A stretch of DNA of 24,327 nt from contig JACVTC010000484.1 of assembly GCA_016946835.1 (NCBI GenBank), positions 1 to 24,327 of the forward strand, given 5' to 3'. The notes under the pieces were generated by a model that was not told where the DNA came from, searched no databases, and saw only the letters and a list, made by a program, of their open reading frames with translations. Position numbers and translations under genes: made by a program. Positions within the stretch are counted from its first letter, which is position 1; each line of letters opens with the position of its first letter. Shown here piece after piece: positions 1 to 8,900 of this stretch. Source of the stretch: Neocallimastix lanati (nom. inval.). Lineage: Eukaryota; Neocallimastigomycota; Neocallimastigomycetes; Neocallimastigales; Neocallimastigaceae.

Positions 1-269
1 TATTCGTAATGTAACTTATTTTCATTGTCAATTAAAATAAAATAAATAATAATAAAAAAAAATAACTGAATTTTATATTGAAGTTTTAATATTTTTATGT
101 GTTCACAAATGTTAAGTATATATATACCTTACTGATTATTAATTTTAATATTACTATTTACTATAATTATTATGATATTATTTATTTGTCAAAATACAAT
201 TTGTAAATTATTTTCTATATATATATATATATAAATATTATATCATCGTTATTCATAAAATATCTACTA

Positions 270-305
<36 letters not shown>

Positions 306-478
306 TTTTATCTAACTTATACTATATTGCCTAAATTCAATATATATTTATTTATGTTCTATCTATATTTTAATATTTATAATTTATTTTCTATTCTTCA
401 TATTGTATTATATATTTTATTCTATTATATATTATCTTTTCCTATATATGCTATTGTTAACAATTATTATTATATTAC

Positions 479-525
<47 letters not shown>

Positions 526-798
526 CTATATATATTTATATTTATAATACTACATACTAAAAATATTAATTATTATTATTTTTTTTTTTTTTTATACTAT
601 ATATATTTATATTTATAATACTATATACTAAAAATATTAATTTAATTATTATTTTTTTTTTTTTTTTTTTTTTTTTTATACTATATATATTTATATTTAT
701 AATACTATATACTAAAAATATTAATTTAATTATTTTTTTTTTTTTTTTTTTTTTTTTTTTATTTTATTTTTTTTTTTTTTTTTTTTTTGTTTTTGTTT
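1..798. other. 3' noncoding region of element A, homopolymer-rich
   Basis: This stretch lies downstream of the broken pol in element orientation. It holds T tracts (A tracts in the element sense) at about 280-309, 480-522, 650-677 and 733-788, (TA)n runs near 219-231, and a short tandem repeat at 522-760. No LTR end, polypurine-like GGGGCATCT or coding frame could be recognised. The open frames that run through it consist of poly-Phe, Tyr and Ile from T/TA runs and are not credible genes. Confidence 0.6.
522..760. repeat. Tandem repeat, about 70-85 bp unit, three copies
   Basis: Three copies start at about 522, 593 and 677. Each begins TATACTATATATATTTATAT, continues through TTTATAATACTA[CT]ATACT and AAAAATATTAAT, and closes with a T run. 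The spacing of 71 and 84 bp differs mainly in T-run length, which suggests expansion by slippage or unequal exchange. Confidence 0.8.
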
Positions 799-3700
799 TT
801 ACTCTTCTTCCTCTATATCTACTTCGGTAAAGTACGGAACTATGTTTTTTAGATGAATATTCCTGTCAGCTATTTCCCCTGTGATAGGATCACAGACCGT
901 TACCGTGTTTAATTCTTGTTTATTATCTTTAATGGACCAGTGAAATATGGATCCAGCTTTCTTCTGTTGAACACCTTACCAAAACTAGCTCTCCAGGTTT
1001 GTAATTACTTTTCATTCTTTTTATTTGTCTTCTTCTGTCTTCCCATAATTTATTTGCTGTTTCGATATTGTTTATAGCTTCCCTTATCCATTTATCGTGC
1101 GTTAAAAACTTCCTGAGCCAGTACTCTTCTTCCGATTCTTCTTCATTTCTTCTTTCTAGATTTATTTGGAGCTCAAACGGTTGTAGGTCCCTTCTTCCAT
1201 AGAGCAGCTCGAAACTACTATATTTTGTAACTTCGTTCTTACAAGTTCTTAAAGCCCAAAGAGCACTGTATAGAGTTTCATCCCAATCTTCCGTTCTTTC
1301 ACTTAATAAACGTAAGTACTTACAGATTTCTTTATTTCTATTTTCTACTTCGCCATTCGATGCTGGATGGTAAGTAGTAATATAATATACAAATACGTCA
1401 TGTAAATCCAAGAAGGCTTTAGTCTTATCTGATATGAACTGTGGTCCATTATCAGTGACTAGAACTTCTGGTATTCCATGACGGGAAAATACCTTCTTAA
1501 GAAACTTAATTACATCTTCCGATTCCGTAGTTTTGAGTGGTTCTGCTTCCACCCACTTTGTTAAATAGTCAACCAAGACTATTATATATCTATTATCATT
1601 ATTTGTTTTAGGTAGGGGTCCTACTAAGTCCAGACCAACACGAGAAAAGGGGAGTCCAGGCTTGGTAGCTAGGTCCTCTGAAAATTTGTTCAATCCTTGA
1701 GGTCTATATAATTGGCATCTATGACAGCATTTAATAAAGGCAGCCACATCCTTCTTCATGTTCGTCCAATAGAAGTCTCTCTTTAGTCTATTATAAGTTT
1801 TGAAAATACCTTCGTGACCTATTTCATGAGCGGCGTTAATTAATTCAACTTTTTCTTCATTATTACTAATAATTCTTCTTAATTTATCATTTTGCTTATA
1901 GTACTCAATACCATCAATAGTAACTATTCTCTTCCTGACGTATTCTTGCATAAAGTTATTTATGGCATCATTATTATTATTTATATTATTATTTATTTTA
2001 TTATCTATATTATTATTTCTATTACTGTTATTACTATCATTATATATTACATTTACTATTTCCTTATTATTTTTACAAGACAATCTAGACAACGCGTCTG
2101 CTAGAACATTCTTCTTCCCCTCTTGATACTGAACTTTCACGTTCAGAATACTGACTTCCGTTACCCATTTAAGATGGCGGCTAGTAAGAGGTTCTTTATT
2201 AGTAAAAATACTGACTAGGGGCTTATGATCAGTATACAAGGTTGTTACAAAAGGGCTACCCGTGAGAAAACACTTGAACTTCCTTACACAATGGAACACT
2301 GCCTTTCCTTCCAAGTCAGTAACACTGTAGTTATTTTCCGAAGGGGAAAGGGATCTACTTTCGAAATAGATTGGAACTTCTATATTATCTTTAACTTGAA
2401 GTAAAACACCACCTAAGCCTGTCCTTGATGCGTCCGTGCGAATAATAAATGGTTTCTTATAGTCAGGAGGTGTTAAGATAGGAGCACTTACTAATTTATT
2501 TTTCAGTTCTTCGAAAGCAACTATGCAGTCCTCAGACCAAATAAAAGGAACATCTTTCTTAAGTAATTGGAATAATGGATATGCAACTTGAGCAAAATTG
2601 TAAATAAACTTTCTGTAATAACCAATGGCGCCAAGGAAGGATCGCAATTGAGTTTTGTCTTTAGGAGGAATCCAGTTTATAATAACTTTGACCTTCTCAG
2701 GAATGGGGGAAATACCTTCGGTAGAAAGAATGTGACCGAGAAGAGTGACTTTATTTTTGAAAAAAGGTACATTTCTCAGTATTTATTTTTTAATTCATTA
2801 TCATTTAAAATTTTAAAAACCTTACCCAAATCGCTAATATGATCTTCTAATGTTTTTGAAAATACAATAATATCATCAATATATATAAAAACGCAAACAC
2901 CAATTAAGTCCATAAAAATTCTGTTCATTTCACGTTGAAATGAAGCCGGAGCGTTGCATAACCCAAATGGCATGACTCTAAAGTTATAATTTCCAAACAT
3001 AGTGGTAAAGGCTGTTTTATCTTTATCTTCTTCAGCCATGGGTATTTGATGATATCCAGAAAACAAATCAATAGTAGATAATATTGGGAATTATTGCCAA
3101 TATAATTAAAGATATCATCGATTAATGGTAGTGCATAAGCATCCTTAATGGTAACATTATTCAATTTGCGATAGTCAACACACAATCGCCATTTGTTACC
3201 ATTTTTCTTTGGAACAAGTACCACCGGTGAAGACCATGATGAGAAGGAAGGTTCAATAAGGTAATTTTCAATTAATTTTATTAATTCCTGTTTTAATACG
3301 TCCATGAGAGATTTAGGTATTCTATATGATTTTTTGTTTTATTGGTTGGGCACCTGGTACTAGTTCGATCCTATGAGGGAGAAGTTTTGATTTACCAAGA
3401 TCATCTGTTTTTATTGCTATAATATCAAAATTTTTATAAAATAATTCCCTCACTATTTTTTTGAAATTTTCAGGAATAGTTTGTATAATTTCATCAATTA
3501 TATTTTGTTTAATTTTATCAGAATCATTTGCATCGTTATTTTCGTCATTTACAACAGTTACTGTTAGCAACATAGGGTTTTGTTCAATATGTTCATCTTG
3601 AGCATGATCTTCTGAATTCGGAATAGGTGAGTCTATATCATAGTATAGATCAGCTAATTCAGTAGAATTATTATTTTCATCAATATAATATAATTTATCT

Positions 3701-4621
3701 TTAACTAGATTGATATCAAATCTATTTTTCTTAAGAGAATCGACACCTATTAAGACATCAAAAATGTCATCTTTTTCAATAACCCTAAAATATTCAACAA
3801 ACGTTCTACATCCAATGGAAATTTTTAATTCAACTACTTCACTAGCAATAGTGGAATTAGAATATGCTTGTAAAATTGTTTCCGAGATGGTACCAATAGC
3901 AGGTTTGTTGATTTTTAATTTATTTAATGTGGATCTTGTTATAGCATTAAGGCTAGCACAAGAATCCAAAAATATTTCACATGATTTATTCTCGACAAAT
4001 CCCTTCACTTTAATAATTTTATTCTTGCTAATTATTGTCATGATATTAGTAACCGTATTTTTAGGGGTAAGTTTTAAGGCCTTCATAAATTCAGATCGAA
4101 ATTTGGGGAATAGATCCAGAAGGTATGTTAGCTTGGTAATTACTTCAGTAGAAGCTACTTCTTTTACTAAATCTTGAATGCAGTATTCTTCAAAAGTCTT
4201 CATCAAATTTATGTGACGTTCCTTGCTATTAATAGGTAATTCTTGAGTATTGGTTTTCATTTTATTATTATTAATTTGTTCCCTAATTTCTCTGATACGT
4301 TCTTGTTTATTTTTCTTTTAGCATTAATAATATTCTTTTCAGTAATGAAGGAAGGATCTAAATATTCTAACTTTTCTGTGATGCTATGATTACCTTTAGT
4401 GTTATTAACTGATTCACTTTCATTTAAAGATAATTTCACAGTTTTATTATTTTTAGCCTTTGTTTCACTATAATTTATATTATTGTTATCTTCTTCTTCT
4501 AATTCAGATTCCCTAAGCATTTCAATATCATCTTGTATAGGTATAACATTTTGATCTCTATTAATATTATTAACATCATTTTTATTATTACTATTATTAA
4601 CATTATTAATATTATTATTAC

Positions 4622-4663
<42 letters not shown>

Positions 4664-5255
4664 TATTATTAATTTTATTATTGTTATTAATTTTATTATT
4701 ATTATTAATAACATTATTATTATTAATATTATTGTTATTATTATTATTATTATTATTATTAATACTGTTATTATTACTATTATTATAACTATTATTATTA
4801 TTATTATTATTATTACTGTTATTATTACTATTATTATAACTATTATTATTATTATTATTATTAATAGGTAAATTAGTATTATGACTCATTGCTGACGTAA
4901 TTATAGGGGTAGGTTGATCTTTTAAATTATTTATTGTTTTATTCTTATCATATGGTTTAACTTTATTCAATTTTGGTTTTGATTTCCTTGTAGCCGCTGC
5001 CACAATTTCTGTGTTATATAAATGTGATTGATCTTCTTGATTAGGAAATTTTTTTGAAAGTGTCATGTTGTTATGGTTACTATTGTTACTATTGGTCATT
5101 AATGAGTTAGTTGGTATTGTAGTCATAAAATAATTATTATTTTGATTGTCGTTTATGTTATTATTATAATTTTGTTTATTGTCAAGGTTATTATTAAAAC
5201 TATTGTCATGGGTTTGTTTCATGGAAGTTGTCCTTCTCCCATTTAATGGTTTAAA
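799..5255 (-). pseudogene. pol: Element A pol: protease-RT-RNase H-integrase polyprotein broken by about six frameshifts
   Basis: Homologous throughout to the intact pol at 8896-14376. Pieces in order are: Asn-rich leader (4257-5255); conserved helix and protease with DSC (3322-4260); RT fingers (2925-3305); RT palm with YIDD (2776-3066); and RNase H, HHCC and DDE integrase (929-2647). A last frame (799 to about 983) supplies the GPY/F-like tail and ends in TAA at 799-801. Frame changes fall near 4258-4280 (ATT/TTA repeat), 3330-3335 (6-base run), about 3084, 2786-2791 (6-base run), 2760-2765 (6-base run) and about 974. No clear nonsense mutation was found apart from these. The lesions are mostly in homopolymers, so either real decay or long-read indel errors could explain them. 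The leader holds an internal duplication of a poly-Asn/Ser/Tyr block (4596-4870). Confidence 0.88.
5222..5255 (-). promoter_or_regulatory. Predicted -1 frameshift signal, element A gag-pol junction
   Basis: On the minus strand the heptamer U UUA AAC (5249-5255) is in the gag frame. A 7-nt spacer (5242-5248) follows, containing the gag stop. Next come stem arm UGGGAG (5236-5241), an 8-nt loop (5228-5235) and arm CUUCCA (5222-5227). One pair is G-U, so the stem survives a base change relative to elements B and C. The pol frame is -1 to gag and opens just before the heptamer. U UUA AAC is an established -1 slippery sequence; its use here is inferred. Confidence 0.85.
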
Positions 5256-6469
5256 GGAGTTTTAATTAATCCCTTTTCTTCCATGTCCGCCAATTGCTTG
5301 TAAGTATATGTACATTCGGAAGCTTTATGACCTTGCATGGTGCATTTATGACATATGATAGTTCCACTAGATGCATCATTGTGATTTCTTCTTCTTGTAC
5401 TATTTTTCATGTGGTCATTAAAATTTCCATTGATCATATTATTATTATTGTTTATCATGTGAGAATTATTAACATCATTATTTATTATATTATTATTGTT
5501 AAGGAATTGATTATTAGAATTTCCTTTTACAGTAAAAGTAGAATCCCCCCTAGTATAGTTATTTTGATTATATCTGTTATTGTATGATCGATTTTTATAA
5601 TTTCCAAACCGCATTAATTGAGTATTATTTTTCATATTATAATTATTGTTGTTATTATAATATCCATTATTATAGCCACTAAATTGTGGGTTAGGTGTAT
5701 TGTACACATTATAGTTATTAGTGTCAATGTTGGGACCCCAAAGTTTTGGTACATCGTTTCTTCTAGTTGCTGTAAATAAAGTATTATTATTAGGATAATA
5801 ATTTAATCCATAATTTAAATTAGCTTGTCCATTTATTAATTCACCATAAATTGGATGATTTAATATTGGGTTTTGATTAATATTAGTTTGAGTAATCATC
5901 ATAGGGGTTCCTCCTGTATATGGCATTGCCTGATTTGTATTTGAAATGATTTCCTTTTCTGCGTCTTCTGCAATTTCTGCAATTTTGAATGCTTCAGTTA
6001 CATTTTCACATTCGGCTACAATTACTCTGGAACATGCGAATACTCTTGAGCTAATAGAGTTTGTGTAATCCTTAACAGTAACAAGTTTTCTATATTCTTG
6101 ACTAAGCTTATTATATAACTTTTTGTATCTATAATTAAATTTCTTTATAGTTTCTACATTAGAAATTTTTAAGGATTTTAAGATAGAACATTTTTCACTT
6201 TCTGTAATCTTCAGATATTCTTCAATTGATTCTTGAATTTCCTTTTTCGTAGGGTACTTGATTTCTGAACCTCTTTTTGTTATAAGGGAGTTTAAAACGC
6301 CTTGAATATCTTCTTCAACAGCCTCTTTAGCCCATGTAAATATTTGTCTTGGTTCAATAATATCGTACAAAGCCATTACTTTAGAGAAATCATTAATCCA
6401 ACTATCAACATCTCTTCCATAGTTGGATAGAAGTGGTAATACTTTTAATAGTTTTGTTGCGTCAAACAT
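5243..6469 (-). CDS. gag: Element A Gag polyprotein (408 aa)
   Basis: Structural protein expected to assemble the virus-like particle and package element RNA in the cytoplasm. Residues 1-175 form the folded core, sharing with the Gag at 14367-15671 the motifs SNYGRDVDSWI, KCSILKSLKI and ETIKKFNYRYKKLY, plus an EAFKIAE helix. Residues 190-360 are Asn-rich and disordered. One zinc knuckle, C-x2-C-x4-H-x4-C, lies at 373-386 near the C terminus and fits nucleic-acid binding. The start ATG is chosen because the matching residue begins the homologous Gag. The stop overlaps the frameshift signal, and the last residues (TPLNH) straddle the slippery site. The frame is undamaged although the downstream pol is not. 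Gag assignment is firm; particle formation is inferred from the family. Confidence 0.9.
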   Translation of the reverse strand: MFDATKLLKVLPLLSNYGRDVDSWINDFSKVMALYDIIEPRQIFTWAKEAVEEDIQGVLNSLITKRGSEIKYPTKKEIQESIEEYLKITESEKCSILKSLKISNVETIKKFNYRYKKLYNKLSQEYRKLVTVKDYTNSISSRVFACSRVIVAECENVTEAFKIAEIAEDAEKEIISNTNQAMPYTGGTPMMITQTNINQNPILNHPIYGELINGQANLNYGLNYYPNNNTLFTATRRNDVPKLWGPNIDTNNYNVYNTPNPQFSGYNNGYYNNNNNYNMKNNTQLMRFGNYKNRSYNNRYNQNNYTRGDSTFTVKGNSNNQFLNNNNIINNDVNNSHMINNNNNMINGNFNDHMKNSTRRRNHNDASSGTIICHKCTMQGHKASECTYTYKQLADMEEKGLIKTPLNH

Positions 6470-6666
6470 TTTGAAAATTTAATAATAGTATATTTTTATA
6501 TAAAAAAAATGTATATGTATTCAAAATAATAAAAATAATAATAAAAAAAAAAAACAATATAAGATAATATTAAATCAATTACAAACTAAAATAATAAAAA
6601 AAAAATTAGTAATTATTATGCTCTGTTATTATTTTCATATAATTTTATCTTGCTTTCATTTATTCC
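6470..6666 (-). other. 5' leader of element A
   Basis: About 200 nt between the primer-binding site and gag, almost entirely A/T with an A run near 6542-6554. It is much shorter than the leaders of B (about 770 nt) and C (over 790 nt), and none of the hairpin repeats of those leaders was found. Confidence 0.6.
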
Positions 6667-6684
6667 CCCCCACGTTGGGCGCCA
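6667..6684 (-). other. Primer-binding site of element A
   Basis: The plus strand reads like a tRNA 3' end, CCCCACGTTGGGCGCCA, ending in CCA. In the element sense it starts TGGCGCCC, four bases (AATT) inside the LTR edge at 6689. Position and the TGG start are standard for minus-strand cDNA priming. The tRNA identity cannot be assigned from the sequence alone. Confidence 0.8.
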
Positions 6685-6688
6685 AATT

Positions 6689-7259
6689 TGATACGAATAA
6701 TTTTTATATTGTATCGGGTGGTTCGTGAATGCAAGTTTTATTATAAAATTATATATTCTAATAAAAGAATTATAATAATTATCACACAAAAAGATTAAAT
6801 AAAAATAATAAGAAAAAGATAAAAGAATATTTGTTGTCGTTTTGTTTTATTAAAATATATATATATATTTTTTTTTTACATTAATTATTTTTAAATACTT
6901 ATTAGTTATTTTAATCTATTCCCTTGAATAATTAAACCTTAACTTTAATAAGTATTTATTTTAAATTTAACTAAAATAATTATTTTCTAAGTATCTCTGA
7001 CTTAGATTTATAAATTCCTAATTCTAAACTAATTAAACTACGTCTGTCTAAAAAAATCATTTTTCTTTCATATTTATATATTTATTTTTATTAAATCCTA
7101 TTGGTTCAATTTATATATTATCTTTACTATCTTTACTAATATTTTTTTTATATTATTTTAAATTTAATTAATATTATTATATATAATTATTTTATAATTA
7201 TTTCCTATTTAACTTTACTATTTATATTAAAATTATATTTTTAATTCGGCACCGTACCA
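6689..7259 (-). repeat. 5' LTR of element A (571 bp)
   Basis: The left edge is fixed by the primer-binding site four bases away. The right edge is set at CA just before TTAC. On the element strand it runs TGGTACG...CGTATCA, an imperfect terminal inverted repeat. It shares the start TGATACGA and the segment TTATATATTCTAATAA with solo LTR D. The partner LTR is outside the window, so the right edge is inferred. Confidence 0.8.
6690..6715 (-). other. LTR-terminal hairpin, element A
   Basis: GATAC (6690-6694) pairs with GTATC (6711-6715), and the stem extends through AATA/TATT with one bulged base. It sits at the U5 end beside the primer-binding site; comparable hairpins occur at the same place in B and D. 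Confidence 0.55.
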
Positions 7260-7263
7260 TTAC
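7260..7263. repeat. TTAC junction between element A and solo LTR E
   Basis: Reads CA|TTAC|TG. It is the same four bases that separate every adjacent element in the window. The flanking LTR ends make a near-perfect inverted repeat around it (ACCGTACCA / TGGTATGGT). Confidence 0.8.
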
Positions 7264-8050
7264 TGGTATGGTTCATATAGTTTTAGGAATATAATAATAA
7301 TTAACACAAATAATAAAATTACAATAAAAATAATTTTGTTTTAAAATCAATGTTTATTTATTTAAATTTATAAAAGAAAAATAATAATATAATTATTTAT
7401 TTAATAAAAAGAAAGTTATTCATTATATTTTATTTCACTAAAAATTACATGTATTTATATTTTTTTATCAAATTAAAATTTGTAAAGCCTAACTATTTTT
7501 TTTAATAAACTAATTACTAATTATTTTAATAAATAAAACATTTAAATTGAAATTGAATTATTATTTTAGTTAATAATATTATTGTTATAAATAGTAGTTA
7601 TATATTATTGAATTATTAATTATTTAATAATAGTTTAATACTAATATATATAAAATAAAAATAAAGAGATTATACAGAATATTTTATTGTGGTTTAGTTA
7701 AATTTAATAATTAAAAATAAATTTAAATTGATAACGAAAATTTTAATAACTAATTAAATAGATTTGATTATTTTCAATATAACATAATACAAAAGAAATA
7801 TAATATTAATATATTAAGTGGGCAAGGACAATATTCTTGGCTAAAGATTTTTAATACATTATAATGGAATCGGATCGATAATTCAAAAAGGAATTATAAG
7901 TTAATTAGTGATTTATTAACTTAAGATTTCTATTTAGTAATATTTGAAGAATATTGGAAAGTTCCAATTATATAGAATAGAATAATCTATAAGGTTAGAA
8001 TAATTTAAATTATTCTAGCACAATTAGTATTATTTGTTCATTCTGTATTA
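7264..8050 (-). mobile_element. Solo LTR E (787 bp), diverged member of the element C LTR family
   Basis: No internal region follows. Landmarks match the element C LTR at nearly the same offsets from the left end: AACACAAAT at 39 versus 40, and CACTAAA with TTACAT at 172 versus 173. Its last 24 bases (8027-8050) also align with the last 24 bases of that LTR (18588-18611), including ATTATTT and CATTCT. The terminal CA has become TA. It is bounded by TTAC on both sides, as expected of a solo LTR left by LTR-LTR recombination. Short palindromes cluster at 7878-8017. Confidence 0.8.
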
Positions 8051-8054
8051 TTAC
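8051..8054. repeat. Target-site duplication TTAC, left of element B
   Basis: Matches TTAC at 17078-17081 at the other end of element B. Including one LTR base it could be read as ATTAC, but TG...CA LTR ends favour four bases. Confidence 0.9.
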
Positions 8055-8674
8055 TGATACGATATTTTATTAAATACCGTATATGTTAGTTGGGCGTTTG
8101 TGCAAAAGGGAATTACTCCAAGAATATTATATTACAATAATTATATTTACTTTTTATTTATTTATCTTTTATTATTTTATTTATTATATTTTATCATAAA
8201 AAAAAAAAAATACATGTTTTATTATTATTCCTTAAAAAAAAAAGAAAATATTTATTTATAAATTATTTTCATAATTATATTTTTACTAATTTTATAAATT
8301 TTATTTATCGAAACACTAAAATTAATTAATAAATATAAATATTCATAACTTTTTACTTATAACTATTAATTCATATTGTTTAACATTATTTAAAAATTAT
8401 TTTAATATTAACATCAATTTAATTAAACATTCAATCTCCGTTATAATTAATATAACTAATTTTACTATATTATCAACAATTCTTTTAATATTTTTAATAT
8501 TATTATTTAATTTAATATTTTAATAATTAATAATAATAAATTATCTTTAATAATATATTAATAATATATTTTAAGATTCATTATATAAAATTAATTTTTA
8601 ATAAATATTTATATTAATAATTTTTCTAAATAATTTTTCTATTATTTTCTATTATTTTTACTGGACATGCATCA
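8055..8674 (-). repeat. 3' LTR of element B (620 bp)
   Basis: Matches 16459-17077 base for base by eye except for two A runs (13 versus 11 and 10 versus 11). On the element strand it begins TGATGCATG and ends CGTATCA. Confidence 0.95.
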
Positions 8675-8686
8675 AGATGCCCCCAC
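8675..8686 (-). other. Polypurine-tract-like site of element B
   Basis: The element strand reads AGTGGGGGCATCT directly against the TGAT start of the 3' LTR. Element C has the same GGGGCATCT|TGAT at 18612-18620, so this is the likely plus-strand primer region. The pyrimidines between the G run and the LTR are atypical for a polypurine tract. Confidence 0.65.
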
Positions 8687-8845
8687 TTAGCTTAGACTTC
8701 GTCCCTTGAAGTCTATAAGCATATTAAAATATTTATTAAACTAATAATACTATTATATATTTTATAATATTTTTTTTATATTTTTTTTTTTTTATATTTT
8801 TTATATATATCAAAATTTTTTTTTTTTTTTTTATATATATATCAT

Positions 8846-8895
<50 letters not shown>
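8687..8895 (-). other. 3' noncoding region of element B with hairpin and 50-base A tract
   Basis: A perfect 7-bp hairpin, AGACTTC (8694-8700) with GAAGTCT (8708-8714) and loop GTCCCTT, lies next to the polypurine-like site. An uninterrupted T run (A50 in the element sense) at 8848-8897 starts within the pol stop codon. Smaller T runs lie at 8769-8794 and 8817-8832. No gene is seen. Confidence 0.7.

Positions 8896-8900
<5 letters not shown>

Larger units (their letters stand above)
1..7259 (-). mobile_element. Element A: Ty3/gypsy LTR retrotransposon, left-truncated by the window, pol decayed
   Basis: Read on the minus strand, the order is 5' LTR (6689-7259), primer-binding site (6667-6684), leader, gag (5243-6469), frameshift site (5222-5255), broken pol (799-5255) and a repeat-rich 3' noncoding region (1-798). 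No 3' LTR and no polypurine tract is found down to base 1, so they lie outside the window or are lost. Protease, RT, RNase H and integrase in that order place it in Ty3/gypsy (Metaviridae-type) elements. Gag is open while pol carries about six frame changes, so it is probably non-autonomous now. Its right end meets TTAC at 7260-7263. Confidence 0.85.

Noticed and set aside
129-134. A further TTAC|TG at the left of the window as another stacked junction
   Set aside because: No CA precedes it, the sequence after it does not match any LTR here, and TTACTG is expected by chance in such DNA.
327-618. Plus-strand open frames of 70-77 codons rich in Phe, Tyr and Ile
   Set aside because: They are translations of T and TA runs in the noncoding tail of element A, with no recognisable domain or start context.
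4533-4871. Plus-strand open frame, almost pure Ile
   Set aside because: It is the reverse complement of the AAT repeats coding poly-Asn in the pol of A.
7251-7272. The near-palindrome ACCGTACCA-TTAC-TGGTATGGT as a terminator hairpin
   Set aside because: It is better explained as two abutting LTR ends around the TTAC junction.
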